This document shows, piece by piece, positions 38,401-51,400 of a stretch of 64,000 bases of DNA. Each line of letters starts with the position of its first letter. Position 1 is the first letter of the stretch. The DNA comes from Xestospongia bergquistia (taxonomy: Eukaryota; Porifera; Demospongiae; Haplosclerida; Petrosiidae). The notes under the pieces are model-generated. The model was given only the letters and a program-made list of their open reading frames with translations, was not told the origin of the DNA and searched no databases. The stretch is taken from NCBI GenBank assembly GCA_963965975.1, contig OZ014417.1:2275821-2339820 (forward strand), in the 5' to 3' direction. The position numbers and the translations under genes are program-made.

Positions 38401-41400
38401 TTTAGCAGTGTTTTCACCTGGGGTGCTAACATGTTGATCCAAATCTCCTCCATCAATATTATGACCTGGCTCTTGTAGTTCCGTGCTTCCAAAATTGAGG
38501 CTGCCATTTTGTGCTTCATTGGTGTTGTTGGCATCTTGAGACTTGCCATTTTCTTCTCCTTGATCATCTTTCATTTTAGACTTGATATAGTTGGCAAAAA
38601 GTGCAACTATTTTATCATTCTTGTCATCCCTGACTAGTTCCCACTTCTTTTCTTTATTTTTACCAAATTTCTGTGCTATTTGTGGACGCTCAATAACACC
38701 AGTACTGTCAGTATTTTCATCATAAGGCTGAGAGAGCACAAGACATTTCACGCAAGTCTTACCAACTCGAGCTGGACCTTGTACTAGAACCTTTGAAATT
38801 TTGGCTCTGACTACTCCACCCTTTTTGATGGCATTTTGAAGATGATGGTGATCTATGGAAGTAGATGTATACATATTGTATGAACTTCTGAAAAAAAGCC
38901 TTAGTATTGGCCTTGCCCAATGTTTTGTGAGAATAATGTTATATGTCTGTCAATTTCTACCATCATAACTCCATATATATGCAGTTTTAAATTGTTAACA
39001 AATAACAATTCATTGTAGCATAAAGTGTTGCTGTCTGGTAGTATATCTATTGGTTTAGTTATTGTGCATATACATTGAATGATAACTACTAACATTGCAA
39101 ATTACAAATTCAGTCATGGTATATTAGTATCCCAGAGTCAACAAGAAATAGAACTAAGATGAAAATATAGTTGGCAAATATTTCTTGTTTGAGTATATAT
39201 CCAAGCCATGAATAAAATTACCACATTAGAATCTGCCCATTTTTGAACACTAAAAGATATGTTAGCTAACCAAATCATTTCTTTGTCTAAGATTCATTTA
39301 ACTATATTGAACATTTTGTTATCCATTTTGTCTTGAAGCCATAATCACAATAACTTTAGGGGCCTACAATTTTTCTGCCTGCATGCTTACATATCTTATG
39401 CTAACATACATATTTGTATTCAAATTAGAGCAAATAATAATTAACTTGTAACAATCATATCTTTCTTTATTATGTATTCAACACAGCCAATTACCTAATT
39501 CAAATCTCTTAAAAGTCTTTGATCAATAGTTAGATGTAGCTATTGATAAATGTTCACTGATATTTCTAAAGATTCCTTTTTCATGATCATTCCAAGCCAT
39601 GTTAAACCCACCAATCAGAAAAAAGCAGAGGACAAGCTGTTGACATGAGCAATACACTACACTAGCATACATAGTTGTTACAGTTAAGATAAGCCTGATT
39701 TATTGTAAATATGAACAATAATTTGATTATATTTATAATAAACCACACCTAAAAATGGTATGATGACTTGTATCATTGAAGCCACACATGAGACATGTTA
39801 TAGGACAGAATTTGATTAGTCAAATGAAAACTTGCTTGGTAACACGAAAACACATTTGTATTTTAAATTTTAGTATTTTGAATTTTTCTCTCTTTGCCAA
39901 TTGTTTTCATGATTAATTTAGCTTAAACACCACAGAATTGTCTTCCAGAGCTAAGTTGCTTCTTTAGAAGGAAGAATTTCAATAGTTGGTGACAATATAT
40001 AAGACATAGAATGTTCTATGGTTATAATGATGACTCTATTTGTAATAACAGGAGGTCACATTCTGGCCTTAAACCAAATAATAAATAATGACAAAGATTA
40101 GTACCAATGTCCTAACATCAGCTAATCTTTCATATGGAGAAGAAATCAGTGCTGGGCATTGACCAGCATATCTAAGTTTGCTGTCTCAGTCATAAGCTAG
40201 TAATAGTAACAGATAAAAGACTGTATAATATTGCCTACTGTAATACCATTTGTTTTTGACTGTACTTTCTATGCAGTTTTGTATATTTCCTATAAAACAT
40301 GGATATTACACCAACAACAGTGCAGATATCTCTATATGTACATATAGATAGTACATCATAGTCAGTGCCTTTCATGTATGGCTTCATCATGATACCAATA
40401 AGAAAGAAAGCTAGGCAATCCATCTCATGTGAGCATTTTTCTATAAACATTTTTTTTACAAATTAAACAATTTACTGACAGTAACCAGCTATCAACACTT
40501 GTGATAATGAGGAGTTATACTAGCAGGTAAAGTTGACAGTACAAGACCATTATTATCTCAAGTTTTACTGTAGCTGGATTTGAATCCATGCATTAAACAA
40601 AACCATTAAAATTTGGAAGCCACAAATAATAAAATTATCATAATTGGCTAGCTAATGGTAAATTTATAATAACTAACCTATTTTCTCATATAAGGTAGTG
40701 TCTTCTAGATCATCTGCAAGTAAAAGTTCATATCATAATTAAAATCCAATGCTAGCAAATTAATATTCAAACATACAGCATTATGTTTTCAGGAGGTGGC
40801 AAGTTAAATATTATTAATATTACACATACCAACAGTATTAAAACAGTTTCATGTTGGGTTGTAAAACATGTGTCAATAAGTATTCAAGCTGCTATCATTG
40901 CAAGCTTCTTGCTAAACTGATTTCAAATTTATTTATAGCTGAAGCATGTTGACAATCACAGTGTAACAAATCTAACGAACTTCCTCAATTGTAAAAGCAA
41001 TGCCTAATACAAATGCAAAATCATTCTGCTGTTGTCAAGATGGTTGTCTCCACACTAAATTACAATTTCAACATAAAAACATCTATTGAAATTGCTAACT
41101 AAGATTTTCACTGCAATCTTTAACTGCCAACACACAAACTACAATTGAGTTTGTTAGCTCCTATGTTGTCAGTGCTAATATAATGGTTATGCCTCAGTGC
41201 ACAGAAAATGCTGAAGCAACTTAGTACATTGTATATGCAATGCATGTAGTAGCTTCAATGTTTCCCTGGACTATGCATTGTTTATGTCAAATGATAATGC
41301 ATCTTTTTAGTCTTTGATTTGTTAATAACAAGAGGCCTCTCGATGGCAGAAATCAATGTCTCAGGTAACAGCAACAAAAATATTCATCCACCTGCCACCT

Positions 41401-42242
41401 TTGCAAAAGTATAGTGGAAACTTAGTAAAAATTGCTTGACAAGCTATATCAGCTCTATTACACATGGTTCTTAGGTTTATAAGCATTGTATCAGCCTGAT
41501 TGGGACTTTTCAAGCCAAACTATAAAGGCAATATACTACTGTAGATTTATAGAGATGGTTGGAGGTTAGCATGACAATATACAACATGATACATTGGTCT
41601 ACAGCATAATATCAATACTGCCAACTGAACATTTTGTAAAAATGTCTTTCTTGTTATTAGCAGGGTTGACAAGAACAATGTTATATATCATGTTATGTTA
41701 TACATTTATAAATTAGCCATTCTTTGTTGTTTTATTATTAGGATAAGAGAACAGCTTTATATTATGCTTCTCTTTATCGTAACACTTAATCAGTTTGTTC
41801 TATGTGCCAGTATGTGGTTGTAACATGCTATAAGTCAAGTTAAGCAGTATAGTGGGACTATATATATATAAGCTGAATTTAATACAACTAACAACTACAC
41901 AACTCTATAATAATAACTCATCCCATATTGTGGTTCCCTAATATTGTTGGCATAAAATAATCTGTTTCAGTTTAATAGCATCCTAGTTTTTCAATCTTAA
42001 TGAGGTATATTGTCTTTGCATGTTGCTTGGAATAATAAAAATAACAAGAAGAAAGAACATCATGTCATACCTACATAGGTAGTGCTACCACCTGCCTGAT
42101 ACTTCTCTTATAAATATGGTGGTTATTTTCAATACATTTATGCTGATAGAATGTTCTAATTATTTTAACAATATCTTACCAGTAGTAGTCAATAGCTCCA
42201 ACAGATCATCATCACTAATGTCACTACTTCCCTTTGTCATAG
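32484..42242 (-). CDS. Divergent Roc-like GTPase-COR protein with multiple death domains (gene 2)
   Basis: Exons chain in phase on the - strand: 42,180-42,242 (MTKGSSDISDDD), 40,678-40,713, 36,630-38,852, 36,277-36,585, 35,349-35,420, 34,989-35,297, 33,959-34,216, then alternative ends. The 741-codon exon has a P-loop GPARVGKT (38,755-38,778), a G3-like DSGGQ (about 38,179-38,193), a G4-like ATHRD, then a COR-like region (LIQVVNELMVLL, YFMPALLPL) and a Cys-rich end (HCEC, CPCGK). Three death domains follow: KWELLGTQLGV...WEKIIQVV (36,277-36,585), SWRGIGFDLGV...WKVILDVV (34,989-35,297) and a more divergent one (33,959-34,216). The C-terminus is either a tail anchor (stop at 33,870) or exons 33,357-33,437, 33,258-33,311 and 32,484-32,773 carrying KKRKL basic motifs and a fourth death-like domain. 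It may be fused to the upstream gene. Confidence 0.7.
33870..33958 (-). other. Alternative terminal segment encoding a membrane tail anchor
   Basis: Reading straight on from the third death domain exon, the frame continues through YCFYFVVLGIIVLLIAIVIV to FVK and a TAA at 33,870-33,872, giving a single hydrophobic helix at the very C-terminus. A 42-base GT...AG segment (33,917-33,958) could also be removed without changing the frame, shortening the hydrophobic run. The paralogue at 59,991-60,110 likewise ends in one hydrophobic helix followed by basic residues, which supports this as a real C-terminus. Confidence 0.55.
38853..40677 (-). other. Long intron of gene 2
   Basis: The AG acceptor at 38,853-38,854 and the GT donor at 40,676-40,677 bound about 1.8 kb without supported coding sequence. 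I see no RNA gene, repeat array or other exon in it. Confidence 0.5.
40714..42179 (-). other. Long intron between the MTKGSS exon and the DDLEDTT exon
   Basis: This 1.47 kb AT-rich interval lies between two small exons that join in phase (ACT ACT ACT G and AT GAT CTA). It contains no convincing coding block. If gene 2 has its own promoter it might lie here or just upstream of 42,242. Confidence 0.45.
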
Positions 42243-42451
42243 CTGCAAAAACAATAGCATAGAATAACTACGATAATTACTAGCTCACAAAGGTAATAGT
42301 AAGTAAATATTACTAATAAGCAATTTCTCTTATTAACTACTACACAAATTTATGTTTTCTTATGTGAAAGACCATTGCAATTTTTAAGTGAGTTCTTAAA
42401 TACAACAACAGTACAATTACCTTATTTTACTCAGACTATATGAGCACTCAC

Positions 42452-45400
42452 ATTTTAAAAACATTTCCATCTCCATCACAGTAATTTTACTTTCAATGGG
42501 TGGACTTTCTATTACTTGTAAAATTGTGTTCCAAGTGACAGGTGTAGGCATTGTATCCATCCAATGTTGAAGTACTTCAACAAGTTTTTCAATGTCACTT
42601 GAAATCTTGTTTTGTAAAGAGGCCAGGTAGTTGTATTCAATTCCAAGTACTTCACCAATAATATACCATCTAAAAGCAATACTTGACATTAGTTGTATAA
42701 GGTCACTTTTATTAGGAGGTTTTGCTAATAAATCAAAAAGAGCAAAGTCATCAGACACAAAATGTATATGTACACACATAATTATGTAAGAAAGCTATCA
42801 TTGCCTACACAATATGCATGCATATTTATCAAACCTTTTAGACTCGAAATATTTTTAGACTGAAGGCAATCTTTTGAGACTTTTATGATTTCATCAAATG
42901 TTAAAGGATGACTTGAGAGAATCTTAAATTCAATAAAATATATATCTTGAAATAATGCACACAGGATAATAATAATGTATTAATTCAATAATTGATTGTG
43001 CTCACATATAAAGATGTATAGGCTCATATATCATATAATTATGAAGACATGTACTATAACTTACCAAAGGATTTCGTCCAGTAAAAATGCTATAATTATT
43101 AAGATGACTGGCAACATCAGAATAGGTGCTACCTTTGTATGTATTATAAAATGACATTATACTGGGAGCAAATTCTTGTATGTGTTGAAGGAATCTCTCT
43201 GGAATAACTTCATTGGCTTTGCTATTAGAAAATAAGGCATGGACAACTGCTGGTGCAAGGGAAATGTATGGCTCATATCGACAAATGTGTTTGACATTGA
43301 TCGGACTGTCATAAACTCTATTATGGTCAAATGTTTCCGTGTTAACTAGCATTGCTCGAGCTACATCATTTACACTGTAGAGTATTCGCTCAGAAATGGC
43401 CTTACTACGAATGTCAGCTAAAGATCCAGAAGGGATGACGTACTCATCAATTTTACATGGGCAAAACTGCTTTTGAAGAGAAAGAACGAGTTTTATAACA
43501 GAACAACATATTTTTTGACTTTCAACTCCTGTGTCATTAGAAACAAATACAGTAACACATCTATTATTATCTGTCACTTCCACTGCTACATCATTGCTAT
43601 GTTTCCAATAAATACCATTCTTCCAGACTGTACAACGACGATTCGACTGCTGCATAGGAGACCTTGGGTCTAATGTAATAGCTTCATGGTGATGAGGAAG
43701 GCAAAATAGATACACTAATCGAAGCAAAAGAACATGAAGGAAGCGAACAGAGAGAAATTGAAATGGATTAGGGCAATACAAGCACCAACCAAATCCATGT
43801 TGGAAATGATAATTTAAATCTAAAGGAGGCTTAGCAGTGAGGAGAGCTGGAAAGAAAAGTAAGTCAACATTAGAAAAATGATCTGATGAAGACAGGTTGG
43901 TACTAATAGCATTCAGTGTGTCTGAATCGATAATATGACAAAATTCCATGCTTATTAAAAAATCAATAAGCATACTTGTGTCATATGTTGGAAACAGCTC
44001 TTGTAAAACAGAAATGTGGACAATGCCAGTGTTGCTAGAGATTGGTATAGGAAGACGCTTGATGTTCTTATTAAAAAGAACACCATTAACTTCAGCAAGA
44101 AAACGTGATTTGTTAACTACAATCCAGTTGTTAGACACTATTTTATTTCTCAGAAACAGAACAAGACCTTTGTCACTGAGAATTGACAAGTAGTTAACCA
44201 AAACTGTTTCATCTGAAGGGAGGGATGGATCGTTAAGATCTTTTAAACTTTCAATAAGCTCATTAAGGCTAATAGCTACTTTCTGTAGCTTTTGGAGGTA
44301 GGCATAATACACGTGGCAATAATAACTAATGTTATCAGACTTATTAAGAACAGCCTTACAACTTTCACGAAGGTGAACAATGAATTCCGGGAAACCTTTT
44401 CCACCTGGACGATGACATTCCATGGCAATAAAGCCTCTATATTCTTGTTTACGAATGGCATCTTTAACAACATAATTGACATGTGACTTGAATTCATCAT
44501 AACTACCGGTAAATTGATCAGCAAAACTTCCAACGACAATCACTTGAGATGGTTTGGTTAAATTGGAGCATACATTTTCAATAAAGTTAAACCAGTAATA
44601 CAACCAGTTCTTGAAGTAGTCAAAACCTTTGGTGGAATCTATCACTATTGTAAAAACTGCAGGAGTTCTCAACATAAGATTCTCCAGTACAGCTGCATGG
44701 CTACTGTAATATTCTTGATGACCAGCAAAATCATAAAGAGTAATATTGCCAACTTCATGACTACAAATATTATGATAATTAATACCAGCGGTTTCCAATT
44801 GCACACCCTCAACCGATTGAAAAGTGTTGTAGTGATAATCTGCAGGTTTATCAGCACGATATATAATGCACTGGGCTAATGAACTCTTTCCAGCTGATAT
44901 GCTTCCACAAAAAAATACTTTTCTATATGAATCAATTGAATAGTCTTGACGACTTTTCTCAAATGGCTCAAACATCCTCAATATTTCAAGTTTATTTGGA
45001 TCGTACAGTTGGACTTCTTCCAGTGGTGTATTCTGATTATTATTATGAGCAAGTGGATTGACTTTTCCAGTGTGAAGGAGATATGAAATTATGTCTACCT
45101 TACTGTTTGCACAAGCAAGATGTAAGAGAGAGTTCCCTCTCTGTGAAAAATTAGAAAATATTTATATTTTTATTAATACAATCTAGATAATAGATAATAC
45201 ATGTATGATAGGTATATAATGTTATATAATCTCCTAACAAAGCAAATATGACATTTTACCTAAAAATAGTTATCAAAAAGGTTAATTCCCCTTAAAATAT
45301 TGATATTACAAAAGCAATAGTGTTACATCGGATGTTCATTGCTATGCAAAGCATATAAAAAATCACTTTAATTAATTTTTATGAGGACATGGTCAATTGC

Positions 45401-48400
45401 CACGTGGAAATTGGTGACTAGATTCTTCAAAGCAATTCCAGTTTTTTGGTGGGACGACAGCAATTTATTGCAGTGATGTGTCAAAATGTACTTACTAAAG
45501 GGTCAGCTCTGCAAAATACCTATAGCAATACCAATAGATGGTTGCTAGTATATGTCAAGGTACATGAAATATCTTAGGCATATACTGTTGATAGTGCTAA
45601 AGCTATAATAGAAGCTTTTATCAATTATTCCTTGTATCACTTATGTGTCACCAGATTTTTCAAGATGTTCAGGAGCAGGTACTCATGGCTATTACTGATG
45701 ATAGAAGTATTGATGGTGTAAAAGTACATAAAAAATTTTAGACAAGCAAAGTTAGGCAATGTAGCTATGTTGTGGGCAAAAAATAAACAGAAAAAATTAG
45801 GATGATGAAGCCAAATAAAAAGTTTATCATCAAAATAATGTCCATGATATTAAAAGGACAAGACTGAATAAGGAATTTGGAATAAATTTTTTTTCTCATT
45901 TACTATTTTACTGTCAACAGTATCATGTTCCAATAGTACACTTTTTGTCAATTAATTTGGGCTTTAGTTCTTTTCCAACTGTGATAGATAGGATCATTGT
46001 TCTTTGAAAGTTTTGATCAAAAGCATGTTATCAAAATTTAAAAGATTCGAAATAGTGGGTATTCTGGGTATCAATTTTGAATACCTCATTAAAATGTCAT
46101 GCTTGAACAACTGTAATGTGACTAACTTTGTCCCTAGCATTCACATCAACTTGTCCAACTTCAATTAATAACTTTAGAATATCAACATGACCTGCCTCTG
46201 CTGCAACATGTGCAGGTGCTTGTTCAATCTAGAAAACAAAAGTGAAAAAGTTAATCAATTACAAAATCACAGGAACTATCAAACAATAAACTATATAGTA
46301 AACAGTCTCCAATACTCATAGCCATTGTATTACCATGCTAAATTGAATGTACCACATATACAACACACTCAATACAAACTAAAACAGTAGCTAAGATGTC
46401 CTTATATAGATGCAGACAGCAAAAGTCTACCTTTGTAGTTTATAATCAACATATTATATGAAACTACTAATATGAAAAATTGTAAAGGAAATGTTCATAA
46501 ATGGATTACATTTGTAACACATGCAAATATGCCGTACTTCAAAAAAACTATTATAATACCAAGAGCTCATGAACTCATGATTACACAAGATGTATATGTG
46601 TTGCTAATCCTACATACCGGTACTTCAATGCTCAAATACTATCAAAGAATTGATTCACTGAATTTGTAGTTTATTCCAAGGATACAAATGTTTGAATTAA
46701 GTAAATGTTGCAAAATGAATTGCTAAGTCTTCTTTTTTGACATATAAACAAAATTAAAAATAATGTGCCATAAAAAAACTCAATTGGAACTACAATGAAG
46801 AAGTGATTTTTCTAATTCATAACTGACTACAAAACAACTTTTAATAAAATACTGGCATTATTATATTATTATCTAATATAGGTGCTTCATAAAAATAACA
46901 ACAAAGCCAAAATCTGCTTAGTTTTAAAAAAATATAATTAATTTAAAAGTTAGAACATGCTTGAACTGAGGAGGGATCTTTTTATGTGATTAGACCAAAT
47001 TACTAAATAAGGATGGATTTTTTTAACGTTAACAAGAATGTAATAAGTCATCCTAAGATTACATTGATAGTGCTTCTGTTGCTGCAAAGGACTAGATTAT
47101 TGCTAACTTAGGGTTTAGGGTTTGAGATGGAAATTAATAGCAGCACAAAAATATAGTATAATGCAGGCAATACCATTCCAACAATCATCAGAACATTTTT
47201 AAACAAATGCACGACCTTTGTCAACGATACCAAGATGATTTCAAGGATATGTACTATTAGAACAAGCCACATCTACTGATAGCTACCACCAACTATGTTT
47301 GTTAAGCTTTACTAAGAAAATATTTAAACCACAAGTTGACAAAAACCTTATTAGCCACACCAATAACATTCTATATCTATTAAATAAGTTACATGTAGTA
47401 CTCTCTACACACAATATACACTGACCATGTCACAAATATTGGGATCTGCATTGGAGCATAGCAGTAGCTGTACAATATCGAAGTGACCTCCTTCTGAGGC
47501 TAGATATAGAGCTGTTTGCTGATGCTATAGGAAGTACACAAGTATTTATTGTTGACTATAATAGCATAAAAATTTACAGATTATAATATATACCTTTAAT
47601 AAAATCAATCATGTATTAAAGTTAAAAAAATCGTAAAAAAATTATTAATATAATTTTAGTTGTGTTGGTATTGTAATTGTTAAAATTGTAACATTTGAGG
47701 TAGTTATAATAAAATGATAGAAAAATCTTGTTATTAAGGGTTGAACAAACTACAATTATAACTTCTCAAACTTGAATTGCTTAACATTTGGCATTTGAGT
47801 AGTTGTGCTCAGGCTAAAGTGCTGGCGAAAAAAATTAATTAAATTCATTGATTGATAAGTGCATTGTGGTCATTGCATCCAGTTAAATCTTATTCGTTAA
47901 TTTCAATACTCAAATATAATTATCTCTAAATAAAGCACTAAAATGTACATTTATGTTGTATGTAAACACAGTTCAAAACAACCTTATAACTGTCTAACAT
48001 GTAAAGTGTACTAGTGAAACAAACAATGACTACAAATACCATAAATATATTAAAGTTTAGCACTAAGAAAGAATTAGGACTACAGTATTATTAGTATAAT
48101 AATTGTAATACATGGTCTGATAAAAGGGATGAGTAATACTTTGATATTTGGATCATAATGACATGTACTACTAATAATGACACCATTTTAATCACACTTC
48201 TTGGTAACATCTACGTACTTCAAGACTTACACCTCTAGTGTATGGTGTGCTCCTGTTTTAAAATTAAGTGGGAGTGGTTCACTACTGGCTGTGCTCTCTA
48301 CACTGAAGTATTTAGGGTTTAAGTTTTTAAAAGGGTATAGTAACAGCATAAAAGTATAGCATAACGATGAGATACCACTCTCATAATCATCAGAATGTTT

Positions 48401-51400
48401 TGAAGAATGTTTTGACACAGCAACATACTAATACCAAAAGCTCATGAACTCATGATTATATTATAAAATGTATATGTGTTGTTAATCCTACATACTTCAA
48501 TGCTCAAGTATTATCAAAGAATTGACAAACTATATTTGTAGTTTATTCCAAGGGCACAAATGACTAAATTAAGTAAATGTTGCAAAATGAGTTGCTAAGT
48601 CTTCTTTTTTGACATATAAACAAAATTTTAAAAAATGTGCCATAAAAACACTCAACTGGAACCACAATGAAGTAGTAATTTTTCTAATTCATAACTGACT
48701 ACAAAACAACTTTTAATAAAATACCGACGTTATTATATTATTATCTAATATAGGTAATAATATAATAGTAATTTTTCTAATTCATAACTGACTACAAAAC
48801 AACTTTTAATAAAATACCGACGTTATTATATTATTATCTAATATAGGTGCTTCATAAAAATAACAACAAAGCCAAAATCTGCTTAGTTTTAAAAAAATAT
48901 AATTAATTTAAAAGTAGAACATGCTTGAACTGAGGAGGGATCTTTTTATGTGATTAGACCAAATTACTAAATAAGGATGGATTTTTTTAACGTTAACAAG
49001 AATGTAATAAGTCATCCTAAGATTACATTGATAGTGCTTCTGTTGCTGTAAAGGACTAGATTATTGCTAACTTAGGGTTTAGGGTTTGAGATGGAAATTA
49101 ATAACAGTACAAAAATATAGTATAATGCAGGCAATACCATTCCAACAATCATCAGAACATTTTTAAACAAATGCACGACCTTTGTCAACGATACCAAGAT
49201 GATTTCAAGGATATGTACTATTAGAACAAGCCACATCTACTGATAGCTACCACCAACTATGTTTGTTAAGCTTTACTAAGAAAATATTTAAACAACAAGT
49301 TGACAAAAACCTTAATAGCCACACCCATAACATTCTATATATATTAAATAAGTTACATGTAGTACTCTCTACACAATATACACTGACCATGTCACAAATA
49401 TTGGGATCTGCATTGGAGCATAGCAGTAGCTGTACAATATCGAAGTGACCTCCTTCTGAGGCTAGATATAGAGCTGTTTGCTGATGCTATAGGAAGTACA
49501 CAAGTATTTATTGTTGACTATAATAGCATAAAAATTTACAGATTATAATATATACCTTTAATAAAATCATGTATTAAAGTTTAAGTCTTGTTATTAAGGG
49601 TTGAACAAACTACAATTATAAGTTCTCAAACTTGAATTGCTTAACATTTGGTATTTGAGTAGTTGTGCTCAGGCTAAGTGCATTGTGCTCAAGTATTATC
49701 AAAGAATTGACAAACTATATTTGTAGTTTATTCCAAGGATACAAAATTAATAATTGAATTAAATAAATGTTGCAAAATGAGTTACTAAGTCTTTTACACC
49801 AACCCAGGCAGTTGGCAACTACAATACCCTACTATTTTATTGTGATAACAGCTAGTTCTATATTTTAAGAATTTGTAAGGTATGCCATTGAAATTGTATG
49901 AAGAGTTGTAGTTTGATACTTTTTCTACTTGTAAAGAAGCTTACTTTTTGCAAAATACCTGCTTTGCAATGTGAAAGTCTCTTGTCATTATCTTATACAA
50001 AGACAAAGTTATTTTTATTGATTAGGATCCTAAGTCAGTGCAAACATATTATAAAGAGGTAATACTACAAATATATACATGTAATAGATCTAGAGACAGC
50101 AAGTGAAATAAAAAACTATACACAATTTACACTGACCCTGTTACAAATATTAGGATCTGCATTTAATAATAAGAGAAGTTGGACTGTCTCTTTGTGGCCA
50201 TTACCTGAGGCTAAATGCAAAGCTGTATTCCGATTCTAATAATAAAACAGAAAAGAATGTGAATGAAAAAATGACTATTACAACTTTTAAATTACTACAG
50301 TAAGATAATATCACTAAGTCAAGTAATAAGTTACAGTATAGCAAAGATAATCATAGCAATGTTTGGCATCATAGTATAAAGTTAGTAATAGTTTTAAAAT
50401 GTACGTGTACACAATAAAGTAGTGACTTTGTTGATGACAGGCTTGGTATAATTTTGAAAGGCCAAATAAAAATTTACTGATGGAGCTGAAAGATGATGAA
50501 AACAATTAAAACAGTAACTTTATGATCATAATGATAACAAATTAGGATAGCCTGTAGTTCTGATTAACTGCCAATAATTTATTGAAGGCTTCTTATATTT
50601 TAACTGACATAATAAGATGTTAACTCATTGTTTTTTTACTATATTTTTTGTGTTTGTGGTTTGTTCAAGAACATAACATACAAGTACAACTATACATTGC
50701 ACAATGGATTCTTATACTACACTGTGATTTTGAGTATCATACTCTGGTTTTCAATTGTTGGTATTTACACACAAACTATTTAATGTCTTAGCATTTTTAT
50801 CTTCATATGATTCCTATATTATGATGTCATGATATATACAGCATAGCTCCTTTGGTTTTGAGTCTTTTATGACAATCAAAAAATTTACTTTCAAAGCACT
50901 AAGTTTAGTATATCTGACTTCTCATGATAATATTATAATTACTGTTTTATATATGAATTTATAATTGTGACATTAGTGAGCTATCCTTTTTATTATAAAG
51001 GTATCATTTATCATAATAAGGTATAGCTTACAAATAAGGTTTGCCCATTGATATTAGTATTCTTCTTTACAGCTTCTTTCACTATTTCTACTTGTCCTGT
51101 TACAGCAGCTGCTAACAGAATCTCATCCTAAGAAATCACAATAAGTAAATGCAAATAATGTACATTATAATAAATACTGCAGTTAATAGTAGGAACATAG
51201 ATGTGTACAAATGCCACATGGCCCAGATTTCTTGGGCCTGCATGAAACTCCATATTAATTATGTATGAAGCATATGGGCATGTGCAGTGTTGCATAACTA
51301 TATCCTACCTATGAAATCACAATTTCAATATCTCAAGTAATTTCAAGACTTTAACACTATCATTCACAAATAGATAGATAAAGATCTCCTATATAACATA

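Noticed and set aside
43002-43064. Reading gene 1's large exon through to a stop at 43,002
   Set aside because: A GTAAGT donor at 43,059-43,064 in phase 0, followed by in-phase exons and a death domain, is the better explanation.
47108-47125. TTAGGGTTTAGGGTTT-like bases, also near 49,071, resembling telomere repeats
   Set aside because: Only about two units and simply copied within the ankyrin-exon duplication; too short for an interstitial telomere claim.
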